From Paracidovorax citrulli (GTDB lineage: Bacteria; Pseudomonadota; Gammaproteobacteria; Burkholderiales; Burkholderiaceae_C): a stretch of DNA of 64,000 nt. Shown here piece after piece: positions 1 through 7,681 of the stretch. The position numbers and the translations under genes were made by a program. The stretch covers positions 1 through 64,000 of the forward strand of contig NZ_FNEY01000025.1 in NCBI RefSeq assembly GCF_900100305.1. Reading direction: 5' to 3'. Under the pieces are notes generated by a model, which did not search any database, was not told where the DNA came from, and saw only the letters and a list, made by a program, of their open reading frames with translations. Positions within the stretch are counted from its first letter, which is position 1; every line of letters begins with the position of its first letter.

Positions 1-1
1 C

Positions 2-328
2 ATCGGCGTACGCATCGAGCGCGTCATGACCGACAACGGCTCTGGCTACAAAAACGCCTTCCGCGCGGCCTGCGAGGAATTGGGCATCCGCCACATCCGC
101 ACGCGGCCCTATACGCCCAAGACCAACGGCAAGGCCGAGCGATTCGTACAGACCAGCCTGCGGGAGTGGGCCTATGCCAGACCCTACGAAAGCTCAGCCC
201 AACGCACGGCTGCCCTGCAGCCCTTCATTGACGGCTACAACTGGTGCCGGCCACACTCCGCGCTCGGCCATCAGCCTCCCATCACACGCATTCCGGGTGT
301 GAACAACCTCGTGAGACTCAACACCTAG
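2..328 (+). mobile_element. IS481/IS3-like transposase, C-terminal part (DDE integrase core)
   Basis: The reading frame is open from the left edge of the window, so the 5' part lies outside it. What is visible is the second half of an rve-type integrase core. The middle Asp of the DDE triad is in MTDNGSGY and the Glu is in NGKAERFVQT, followed by the usual tail with YNWCRPHSALG. This family cuts and joins insertion-sequence ends. The stop TAG lies at 326-328 and overlaps the stop codon of the convergent asparaginase gene. No terminal inverted repeat is recognisable between them, so the element's right end is either inside the asparaginase coding sequence or lost. IS481 rather than IS3 is favoured by the tail but is not certain. 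Confidence 0.8.
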
Positions 329-1302
329 GCCTGGGGCTGCGCCAGCCGCTCCAGCAGCAGTTCCACCCGCGTCTTCACCACGCTCAGCCCCTGCGCGACG
401 GGCAGCGTGTCGCCAGGACGGGGCAGCAGCTGGCCCAGGGAACACCGCGTGGCCACCCGCACGGCCACGCCAGCGGCCTGTGCCCGCTCCAGCGCGGCCT
501 GCAGATGGTGGTGCAGCGTGCCGTTGCCGGTGGCGGCCACGGCCAGGCCGTGCACCCCGTCGGCCACCAGCAGATCCACCAAGCGTCCGGTCGCGCCCGC
601 GTGCGACATCACGACCTCGACGCGCGGCCACTCCGCACCGCTGCGCAGCGCCTTCAGCGCGGCGTCAGCCTCGGCCGAACAGTCCGGCGCGGGCCAGCCG
701 GCGGCGAGCCGCACGCGGCCCTCCTCCATCCAGCCCAGAGGCCCCGCCTCGCCGGACGCGAAGGCATTCAGCCGGTAAGGATGCACCTTCTGTACCCGCT
801 GCGCCCCGTGCACTTCCCCGGCGGCCACGGCCACGACCCCGCGCGCGCCCGGCGTGGCGGCCACGGAGACGGCGTCGAGCAGGTTCTGCGGGCCGTCGGG
901 CGCCAGCGCGGTGGCCGGACGCATGGCCGAGACGAGCACCACGGGCTTGTCCCGCGCGCCCGCCAGCACACGGTGGAGGAACCATGCGGTTTCCTCGAGC
1001 GTGTCGGTGCCATGCGTGACCACGAGGGCCCGCATTTCGGGATCGGCCAGCGCTTCGGCGCACCGCAGGGCCAGCACACGCCATACGGCCCCGTCCATGT
1101 CCTTGCTGTCGATCTGCGCGACCTGTTCGGCTTCCAGCCGCGCGCCGCCGGCGGCGCGCTCCAGGCCGGGCACCGCTGCCAGCAACTGGTCGATGCCGAG
1201 CTGCGCGGCGGTGTAGCCGATGTTGTCTTTCGCGTTTCCGGCCGTACCGGCGATGGTTCCGCCGGTGCCCAGCACCAGGATTTTTCCTGCAACCACTTGC
1301 AT
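325..1302 (-). CDS. L-asparaginase
   Basis: The product of 325 residues hydrolyses L-asparagine to aspartate and ammonia. The family's two threonine motifs are present: LGTGGTIAG at about residues 11-19, holding the nucleophilic Thr, and THGTDTLEET at 96-105. There is no signal peptide, so a cytoplasmic enzyme is likely. The start chosen is the ATG at 1300-1302, directly before the conserved GKILVLGTGG strand; a longer open frame upstream runs through lexA and looks non-coding. The gene is divergent from lexA, and a perfect LexA box begins 13 nt upstream of this start, so SOS regulation is plausible. Its stop codon overlaps that of the neighbouring transposase, so the native C-terminus may have been changed. 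Confidence 0.88.
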   Translation of the reverse strand: MQVVAGKILVLGTGGTIAGTAGNAKDNIGYTAAQLGIDQLLAAVPGLERAAGGARLEAEQVAQIDSKDMDGAVWRVLALRCAEALADPEMRALVVTHGTDTLEETAWFLHRVLAGARDKPVVLVSAMRPATALAPDGPQNLLDAVSVAATPGARGVVAVAAGEVHGAQRVQKVHPYRLNAFASGEAGPLGWMEEGRVRLAAGWPAPDCSAEADAALKALRSGAEWPRVEVVMSHAGATGRLVDLLVADGVHGLAVAATGNGTLHHHLQAALERAQAAGVAVRVATRCSLGQLLPRPGDTLPVAQGLSVVKTRVELLLERLAQPQA

Positions 1303-1314
1303 TGCCTTTGCAAA

Positions 1315-1330
1315 CTGTTTAAAAATACAG
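1315..1330 (+). promoter_or_regulatory. LexA box 1 (perfect SOS box)
   Basis: The 16-mer CTGTTTAAAAATACAG matches CTGT-N8-ACAG exactly. It lies in the lexA/asparaginase intergenic region, 78 nt before the lexA ATG and 13 nt from the asparaginase ATG. A possible lexA -10 (TACAGT, 1326-1331) overlaps it. Confidence 0.85.
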
Positions 1331-1333
1331 TGA

Positions 1334-1349
1334 CTGGATCGATCCACAG
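1334..1349 (+). promoter_or_regulatory. LexA box 2 (one mismatch)
   Basis: CTGGATCGATCCACAG differs from CTGT-N8-ACAG at one position. It starts 19 nt after the start of box 1, about two helical turns, as in tandem lexA operators of other proteobacteria. Confidence 0.7.
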
Positions 1350-1407
1350 GTGAACCGATCCGCCCAGCGCCCGTCCGGCGCGATCTTCCTTCACTGGAGT
1401 GCCCCGC

Positions 1408-2082
1408 ATGCTCGACAGCCCCAAGCTCACTGCCCGCCAACAGCAGATTCTGGATCTCATCCAGACCGCCATTGCACGCACCGGCGCGCCCCCCACCCGG
1501 GCGGAAATCGCCGCGGAGTTCGGCTTCAAGTCCGCCAATGCGGCCGAAGAGCACCTGCAGGCACTGGCACGCAAGGGCGTCATCGAGCTGGTGAGCGGCA
1601 CGTCGCGTGGCATCCGGCTGCGCGGCGAGGCCGTGCGGTCCATCAATGCGGCCCGCGGCACCCAGTTCCACCTGCCCATTCCCGGCATCTCGCAGCTCAT
1701 GCTGCCGCTCATCGGCCGTGTCGCCGCAGGCTCACCGATTCTCGCAGAGGAACACGTGGACCAGACCTACAGCGTGGAAGGCAGCCTCTTCCAGCACAAG
1801 CCCGACTATCTGCTCAAGGTCCGGGGCATGTCCATGCGCGATGCCGGCATCATGGATGGCGACCTGCTCGCCGTGCAGTCCACCCGGGAGGCGCGCAACG
1901 GCCAGATCATCGTCGCCCGCCTGGGTGACGAAGTTACCGTCAAGCGGCTGCGGCGCACCGCGGGCGCCATCGAACTGCTGCCCGAGAACCCCGACTATCC
2001 CATCATCACCGTGCAGCCCGGCGAATCGTTCGAGATCGAAGGGCTGGCCGTGGGCCTCATCCGCAACACCATGCTGATGTAG
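1408..2082 (+). CDS. lexA: LexA repressor / autoprotease
   Basis: SOS-response repressor of 224 residues. A winged helix-turn-helix occupies about residues 1-70 ([13 protein letters not shown] and [19 protein letters not shown]). The Ala-Gly cleavage site is at 107-108 (RVAAGSPI). The catalytic dyad is Ser142 in [14 protein letters not shown] and Lys179 in DEVTVKRL. The ATG at 1408 is chosen because GGAG at 1396-1399 sits 8 nt upstream; a GTG at 1399 would overlap that site. Two LexA boxes upstream indicate autorepression. RecA-stimulated self-cleavage is family knowledge. Confidence 0.98.
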   Translation: MLDSPKLTARQQQILDLIQTAIARTGAPPTRAEIAAEFGFKSANAAEEHLQALARKGVIELVSGTSRGIRLRGEAVRSINAARGTQFHLPIPGISQLMLPLIGRVAAGSPILAEEHVDQTYSVEGSLFQHKPDYLLKVRGMSMRDAGIMDGDLLAVQSTREARNGQIIVARLGDEVTVKRLRRTAGAIELLPENPDYPIITVQPGESFEIEGLAVGLIRNTMLM

Positions 2083-2270
2083 CCGGCCGCGGGCCGCCCG
2101 GCGCATGGCGCCGGAACGCGGTTCGCGCCCTGTTTTCCCGTTTGGCGTTGCCCAGGTGGCGGGCGTCTGGCTTTCCTCTTCGTGTGGATGGTCAACCCTG
2201 CGGCATCGCCCTGCCCGTCTAAAGCCAATCCTGCCAGTGTTCAACCCATTCTGACCGCTGGAGTTTTTCC

Positions 2271-2750
2271 ATGGCAAAGGCTTTGCTCGATTTCGCCACC
2301 CTCTCGTCCTGCCTGCAGCCGCTGCACGGCCTCGTCCGCTGGCTGCGGGGTACTTCCTCGGGGAATGCGTCCGGCCGCCTCGCCGCACGGTCGCGCTGGC
2401 CGGACTGTCCAGCCCACGGTCGCGGGGCATCCGACACGTCCACCGCCAACCACCACCCCTGCGACTGCCCGCCAGCCGCTACGGCCCATGGCAGCGCAGA
2501 GGCCGGTGCTGCCGCATCCGTGGCACTGCCCGCAGATGCCTCCGCCGCACTGCACTCGACCACGGTGGAGCGCCCCGCGCGCACGCCGGCCGGCAGCCAG
2601 CGCACCTGCGCGGCGCGGGTACCGGGCGCGGTGCGGGTGGTGCAGCGCCGGCAGGCGGGTACGCCGGAACGCTTCGTGATCTCCGGCCGCATGGCCGATG
2701 TGCGGGCGGAACTGGAGCGCTGGGCCGCGGCGGAAGCCGTGCTGCAATGA
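2271..2750 (+). CDS. Conserved hypothetical protein downstream of lexA
   Basis: A 159-residue product with GGAG 8 nt before the ATG. The middle is low-complexity (Ala, Ser, Thr and Pro rich) with several Cys and His, while the C-terminus (VISGRMADVRAELERWAAAE) looks like a short structured helix. I recognise this C-terminal pattern as recurring in small unannotated Comamonadaceae proteins but cannot assign a function. The gene follows lexA by 188 nt in the same direction, which allows but does not prove SOS co-regulation. The poorly constrained N-terminal part makes the call moderate. Confidence 0.5.
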   Translation: MAKALLDFATLSSCLQPLHGLVRWLRGTSSGNASGRLAARSRWPDCPAHGRGASDTSTANHHPCDCPPAATAHGSAEAGAAASVALPADASAALHSTTVERPARTPAGSQRTCAARVPGAVRVVQRRQAGTPERFVISGRMADVRAELERWAAAEAVLQ

Positions 2751-2792
2751 TCTGCAGCAGGCGGCCCTCGGCCGCCGCCGTTGCCCGCCGCG

Positions 2793-5700
2793 TCAGCTGT
2801 TGATCTGCGCCCAGAGCTTGTCCAGGCGCTTCACGCTCACGGGCTGCGGCGTGCGGAGTTCCTGCGCGAAGAAGCTCACCCGCAGTTCCTCCAGCAGCCA
2901 GCGAAACTCCTGCATGCGCGCATCCACCTGGCCCTTGCGCTCGGCCACCAGCCGCCAGTAGCGCTGCTCCTGGGGGCGCAGCTCCGCGAGCCGCGTGGCG
3001 TCGCGTGCCGCATCGGCGCGCACCTTGTCCAGGCGCAGGGTGATGGCCTTCAGGTAGCGCGGGAAGTGCGCGAGCTGCGACCAGGGCGCCACCGCCAGGA
3101 AGTTCTTCGGAATGAGCCTTTGCAGTTGCTGCTGTGCGTCCTGCGTGGCCTCGGGCGCACCTTTCGTGTCCTTGATCTTGCGTGCCGCCGCGGCGTATTC
3201 GAGCAGGATCGCGCCGGCCAGCCGCGCGACTTCGTTGGCGATCAGCGTGAGCCGGCCGCGGCCTTCCTGCACGCGGCGCTGGAAGTCTGCCTCGGTCGTT
3301 GGCAGGGGATCGACCAGGAAGGCGCGGTCCAGTGCCACATCGATGATCTGCGCGCGCAATTCCTCCTGCGTACCCAGCGGCATGTAGGCCACTGCCATCT
3401 TCTGCAGGTCCGGAATGTTTTTCTCCAGGTACTTGAGCGCATCCTTGATCTGCAGCGCGAACAGCCGGCGCAGGCCCGCGCGGTGGCGCGCCGCGGCCAC
3501 ACCGGGTTCGTCGAACACTTCGATGGTCACGGCATCGCCGCCATCGATGAGCGCCGGGAAACCGATGAGCGTCTGCCCACCCTTGCGGATTTCCATCAGC
3601 TCGGGCAGTTCGCCGAAGGACCAGGCCGTGTAGCGCTGGCCCGCCGGCACGGCCGCCGGTGCCGGAGCGGCCGCCGGGCCGGCACCGGCCGGTTTGCCGG
3701 CAGCGGAAGCCGCACGGCTGTCCGCGGGCCTGCCGTGCGCGGCGCCTTGGCCGGGCCGGGCGCCGGGGGCTGCCTCGGCAGGCGCCGCGTTGCGCTCGGC
3801 TTCCGTGGCGGTGCCCCCGAGCTTGAGCCCCGCCAGGGCCTGGAACGCGCCCCGGGCCTTGGCGCCCCATTCGGCCTTGAGCGCGCCCAGATTGCGCCCC
3901 TGGCCCAGTTGCCGGCCGTCCTCGTGGACCACCCGGAAGTTCATGAACAGGTGCGGGCTGAGCATGTCGAGCTTGAAGTCGGCGCGCTTCACGTCCAGCG
4001 AAGTCTCGTCGCGCACCTGCTTGAGCAGCACGTCCACGAGGCTGCCCTGCCCGAAGCGCTCGGGCGTGCCGAGCAGCTCGGCCAGGCGCGCGGCATTGTC
4101 CGGCAACGGCACGAAACGGCTGCGCGGGCGCTGCGGCAGGCTCTTGAGCAGCGCCTGGATCTTGTCCTTGAGCATTCCCGGCACCAGCCATTCGCAGCGC
4201 TCTTCGCTGACCTGGTTGAGCACGAAGAGCGGTACCGTCACGGTGACGCCATCCCGCGGATCGCCGGGCTCGTGCAGGTAGGTGGCCGCGCAGTCCACGC
4301 CGCCCAGCCGCACCACGCGCGGGAAGGCGCTGGCGGTGATGCCGGCGGCCTCGTGCCGCATCAGTTCGTCGCGCGTGAGCTTGAGAAGGTCCGGTTTCGC
4401 GCGGCTGGCCTCGCGGTACCAGGATTCGAAGTCAGCGCCGGTGCAGATGTCGGCGGGTACCTGCTGGTCGTAGAAGGCATAGATGAGCTCCTCGTCCACC
4501 AGCACGTCCTGGCGGCGCGACTTGTGCTCCAGTTCCTCCACCTTCGCGATGAGCTTGCGGTTGGCGGGCAGGAACGGCAGGCGCCGCTCCCAGTCCTGCG
4601 GCCACTGGTCGCCCACCAGCGCCTCGCGCAGGAAGATCTCGCGGGCGGTGCGCGGGTCCACCTTGCCGAAGTTCACGCGCCGGTTGTTGTAGATGACGAT
4701 GCCGTAGAGCGTGGCGCGCTCCAGCGCCGTCACCTGCGCGGCCTTGCGCTCCCAGTGCGGGTCCAGCATCTGCTTCTTGAGCAGGTGGCCGCCCATTTCC
4801 TCGATCCATTGCGGCTCGATGGCCGCGATGCCGCGCCCGAAGAGGCGCGTGGTCTCGACCAGTTCCGCGGCCACGATCCAGCGCCCCGGTTTCTTCGACA
4901 GGTTCGCCCCGGGATGCTTGTAGAACTTGATGCCGCGCGCGCCGAGGTACCAGTCCTCCTCCTCGCCCTTCACGCCGATGTTGCCCAGCAGGCCGGCGAG
5001 CATGGAGCGGTGGATCTGCTCGTAGCTGGCCGGCTGCGGATTGATGCGCCAGCGGTGCTCGGTGACCACGGTGAGCAGTTGCGTGTGGATGTCGCGCCAT
5101 TCGCGCAGCCGCCGCACGCTGATGAAGTTCTGGCGCAGCAGCGATTCGTATTGCCGGTTGCTCAGTTTGTGGGTGGGCGCGGGGGCCGGCACGGACGCCG
5201 CGGCGGCCGCTGCGGGCGCGGCCGCGTCGGCACTGCCGCGCGTCTGGCGCTGGGCCACCGGCAGCACGGCCTGCGAAGGCGCGCCCTTGCGCGCGGCATC
5301 GCGCTGCGCGCGTGCGGAGGGCAGGCTCGGCACGCCGCCGCGGGCTTCGTTGATCCACTTCCAGAGCTTGAGGTAGCCGCTGAACTCGCTTTTCTCGTCG
5401 TCGAACTTGGCATGGGCCTGGTCGGCCTGCTGCTGGGCCTCGAGCGGCCGGTCCCGCACGTCCTGCACCGACAGGGCCGAGGCGATCACCAGAACTTCGT
5501 CCAGCGCCTGGCGGTCGCGCGCCTCGAGGATCATGCGGCCCACGCGCGGGTCGAGCGGCAATCGCGAGAGTTCCACGCCCATGGGCGTGAGTTCATTGGC
5601 ATCGTCCACCGCGCCCAGTTCGGCCAGCAGCTGGTAGCCGTCGGCGATCGCGCGGCCCGAGGGCGCCTCGATGAACGGGAACTGGGCCACGTCGCCCAGG

Positions 5701-6956
5701 TGCAGCGACTTCATGCGCAGGATCACGCCCGCCAGCGAGGAGCGCAGGATTTCAGGGTCGGTGAAGCGCGGCCGGCTGTTGAAGTCGGGTTCGTCGTAGA
5801 GCCGGATGCAGATGCCGTTGGCCACGCGGCCGCAGCGGCCTGCCCGCTGGTTGGCCGCCGCCTGGCTCACGGGTTCGATCAGCAGTTGCTCGACCTTGCT
5901 GCGGAAGCTGTAGCGCTTCACGCGCGCGGTGCCGGCGTCGATCACATAACGGATGCCCGGCACCGTGAGCGATGTCTCGGCCACGTTGGTGGCCAGCACG
6001 ATGCGGCGGCCCGTATGGCCTTCGAAGATGCGGTCCTGCTCGGCCTGCGAGAGGCGCGCGAACAGCGGCAGCACCTCGGCGCCGCGCATCACCGGCTGGT
6101 GCGCCAGGTGCTTGCGCAGGTGATCGGCGGCCTCGCGGATCTCGCGCTCGCCCGGCAGGAAGACGAGGATGTCGCCCGCCGCGTTGCCGGCCCAGAGTTC
6201 GTCCACGCCGTCGGCGATGGCCTCGTTCAAGCCGTAGTCGCGGCTTTCCTCGAAAGGCCGGTACCGCTGCTCCACCGGGAAGGTGCGGCCGGATACGTAG
6301 ATGACGGGAGCAGGCCCCTTCGCCGACTCGAAGTGCTTCGCGAACCGCTCGGCGTCGATGGTGGCCGAGGTGACCACGATTTTCAGGTCGGGCCGGCGCG
6401 GCAGGATCTGGCGCAGGTAGCCCAGCAGGAAGTCGATGTTCAGGCTGCGTTCGTGCGCCTCGTCGATGATGATGGTGTCGTAGGCCGTCAGCAGCGGGTC
6501 GGTCTGCGTCTCGGCCAGCAGGATGCCGTCCGTCATCAGCTTGACGGAGGCATCGCGCGACAGGCGGTCCTGGAAGCGCACCTTGTAACCCACCACGTCG
6601 CCCAGCGGCGTCTGCAGCTCTTCGGCGATGCGTTTGGCGACGCTGCTGGCCGCGATCCGGCGCGGCTGCGTGTGGCCGATCAGGCGCCCCTTCTCGCCCG
6701 GCCTGGCATTGCACCTGCCGCGGCCGAGCGCCAGCGCGATCTTGGGCAGCTGGGTGGTCTTGCCCGAGCCGGTCTCGCCGCAGACGATGATGACCTGGTG
6801 GGCCTGCATCGCGGCCATGATCTCTTCGCGCTTGCCCGAAACCGGCAGGCCGGGCGGGAAGTCGATGCGCAGCGGCGCTGGCGAGGCCGCCTGTCGGGGC
6901 ATTGCGGACGGTGCGGGCTGGGGGATGGGGGATTTCGGGGGCGCGGAACCTGTCAT
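2793..6956 (-). CDS. hrpA: ATP-dependent RNA helicase HrpA
   Basis: A DEAH-box helicase of about 1387 residues. Walker A is GETGSGKTTQLPK, motif II is DEAH in IIIDEAHERSLNIDFLLGYL, motif III is SAT in VVTSATID, and motif VI includes QRAGRCGRV. The helicase-associated and OB-fold regions follow, then the long HrpA-specific C-terminal half. In E. coli, HrpA of about 1300 residues acts on stalled ribosomes and mRNA. Two low-complexity Ala/Pro stretches near plus-strand 5170-5330 and 3640-3800 account for the extra length. The start at MTGSAPPKSP is the first ATG giving a short N-terminal tail before the conserved helicase region; an ATG four codons upstream is possible. A very long open frame on the opposite strand is a GC-codon shadow. 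Confidence 0.95.
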   Translation of the reverse strand: MTGSAPPKSPIPQPAPSAMPRQAASPAPLRIDFPPGLPVSGKREEIMAAMQAHQVIIVCGETGSGKTTQLPKIALALGRGRCNARPGEKGRLIGHTQPRRIAASSVAKRIAEELQTPLGDVVGYKVRFQDRLSRDASVKLMTDGILLAETQTDPLLTAYDTIIIDEAHERSLNIDFLLGYLRQILPRRPDLKIVVTSATIDAERFAKHFESAKGPAPVIYVSGRTFPVEQRYRPFEESRDYGLNEAIADGVDELWAGNAAGDILVFLPGEREIREAADHLRKHLAHQPVMRGAEVLPLFARLSQAEQDRIFEGHTGRRIVLATNVAETSLTVPGIRYVIDAGTARVKRYSFRSKVEQLLIEPVSQAAANQRAGRCGRVANGICIRLYDEPDFNSRPRFTDPEILRSSLAGVILRMKSLHLGDVAQFPFIEAPSGRAIADGYQLLAELGAVDDANELTPMGVELSRLPLDPRVGRMILEARDRQALDEVLVIASALSVQDVRDRPLEAQQQADQAHAKFDDEKSEFSGYLKLWKWINEARGGVPSLPSARAQRDAARKGAPSQAVLPVAQRQTRGSADAAAPAAAAAASVPAPAPTHKLSNRQYESLLRQNFISVRRLREWRDIHTQLLTVVTEHRWRINPQPASYEQIHRSMLAGLLGNIGVKGEEEDWYLGARGIKFYKHPGANLSKKPGRWIVAAELVETTRLFGRGIAAIEPQWIEEMGGHLLKKQMLDPHWERKAAQVTALERATLYGIVIYNNRRVNFGKVDPRTAREIFLREALVGDQWPQDWERRLPFLPANRKLIAKVEELEHKSRRQDVLVDEELIYAFYDQQVPADICTGADFESWYREASRAKPDLLKLTRDELMRHEAAGITASAFPRVVRLGGVDCAATYLHEPGDPRDGVTVTVPLFVLNQVSEERCEWLVPGMLKDKIQALLKSLPQRPRSRFVPLPDNAARLAELLGTPERFGQGSLVDVLLKQVRDETSLDVKRADFKLDMLSPHLFMNFRVVHEDGRQLGQGRNLGALKAEWGAKARGAFQALAGLKLGGTATEAERNAAPAEAAPGARPGQGAAHGRPADSRAASAAGKPAGAGPAAAPAPAAVPAGQRYTAWSFGELPELMEIRKGGQTLIGFPALIDGGDAVTIEVFDEPGVAAARHRAGLRRLFALQIKDALKYLEKNIPDLQKMAVAYMPLGTQEELRAQIIDVALDRAFLVDPLPTTEADFQRRVQEGRGRLTLIANEVARLAGAILLEYAAAARKIKDTKGAPEATQDAQQQLQRLIPKNFLAVAPWSQLAHFPRYLKAITLRLDKVRADAARDATRLAELRPQEQRYWRLVAERKGQVDARMQEFRWLLEELRVSFFAQELRTPQPVSVKRLDKLWAQINS

Positions 6957-7160
6957 AGAGACCCGCATTATCCGAACGATCCGTTGGCGTGGTGCAACGC
7001 AGGCCATCCGCAGCCTTGCGTGCACGCGGCGGCACCGGTGAAAATCCGCCGCGTCGTTCGCGCCGGCCTGCCCCGGCCGGCGCCGACACACGCATCCGCC
7101 CCATTTCGCCACGGCAACGAGCAACCTTGCCGCGGCACCCCACAGGACAGGAGCTTTCCC

Positions 7161-7190
7161 ATGACCCTTTCGTTCCACCGCATCGACTGA
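7161..7190 (+). CDS. Candidate nine-codon leader ORF (MTLSFHRID)
   Basis: ATG to TGA with nine sense codons. It has an exceptionally clear Shine-Dalgarno (ACAGGAG) 7 nt upstream. It is followed within 25 nt by a hairpin and within 100 nt by a terminator, then by the next gene. The peptide has no run of a single regulatory amino acid, so it is not an obvious amino-acid attenuator. I do not recognise the peptide. Confidence 0.4.
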   Translation: MTLSFHRID

Positions 7191-7213
7191 CCACGGTTCT
7201 CCACGCCCCGGCT

Positions 7214-7243
7214 GGACCGTGTGTTCCGTTCCACACACCGTCC
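7214..7243 (+). promoter_or_regulatory. Imperfect hairpin in the leader
   Basis: Arms GGACCGTGTGT (7214-7224) and ACACACCGTCC (7233-7243) pair over 10 of 11 positions with one C-C mismatch and an 8-nt loop. It lies between the short ORF and the terminator. Confidence 0.5.
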
Positions 7244-7286
7244 GGCACGAGGCCGCGCTGCCCTCCCATGGAGTGGCAGGCACGCG

Positions 7287-7320
7287 AAGCCCCGGCCATC
7301 CAGCCGGGGCTTTTTCGTTT
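7287..7320 (+). terminator. Intrinsic terminator directly before the 80-residue protein gene
   Basis: A perfect 10-bp stem, AAGCCCCGGC (7287-7296) with GCCGGGGCTT (7303-7312), has a 6-nt loop and is followed by T-rich sequence (TTTTTCGTTTT). The ribosome site of the next gene begins about 10 nt after the stem. It therefore either ends a short leader RNA or controls read-through. Confidence 0.85.
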
Positions 7321-7335
7321 TGAGGAACCGCACGC

Positions 7336-7578
7336 ATGAGTGCACAGAAACGCTCCCGCGCCTACGAGGCAGGCCGGGTGAAGGCACTGCGCCGCATGAA
7401 GCAGCCGGTCGCGCTGCATGTCGAGGCCAGCGCGCCGCCCCGCAACCCCCTCGCGCGCGCCCTTGCGGCGCGCAGCCTGGGAGGCGGCGGGGGACGCCAC
7501 ATCCGCAGCCAGGGCGCGCAGCGCCGCGCCGACCGCATGGCATTGCAGCAAGCGCTGCGCCGCGGCTGGGACGGCTGA
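7336..7578 (+). CDS. Small basic protein of unknown function
   Basis: An 80-residue product, strongly basic (many Arg and Lys), with a Gly run (GGGGG) in the middle and no Cys. GAGG at 7322-7325 is a good ribosome site for the ATG at 7336. No domain is recognised. Its start lies 16 nt after an intrinsic terminator, so expression probably depends on read-through or on a promoter inside the terminator region. A nucleic-acid-binding role would fit the charge but is a guess. Confidence 0.55.
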   Translation: MSAQKRSRAYEAGRVKALRRMKQPVALHVEASAPPRNPLARALAARSLGGGGGRHIRSQGAQRRADRMALQQALRRGWDG

Positions 7579-7681
7579 AGCCCCGTGCGCCGCCGCCCCG
7601 CCCTTGCGCGGCGGCGGCGCCGCACCGATTCCGTGGACAATGGCCGCACCGGGACGCCCACCGGTTCCATGCCGCGCTGCG

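Larger units (their letters stand above)
6957..7335. other. Intergenic leader region between hrpA and the 80-residue protein gene
   Basis: This 379-nt stretch has no long gene. It contains the divergent upstream region of hrpA, then, toward the right, a nine-codon ORF with a strong ribosome site, an imperfect hairpin and an intrinsic terminator, all before the next start codon. The pieces are listed separately. Confidence 0.6.

Noticed and set aside
2781..7190. Plus-strand open frame of about 1470 codons opposite hrpA
   Set aside because: It mirrors hrpA exactly, has no domain or ribosome site, and hrpA has all helicase motifs. It is a high-GC shadow frame, like the long frames opposite the RND pump, pccA and the mutase.
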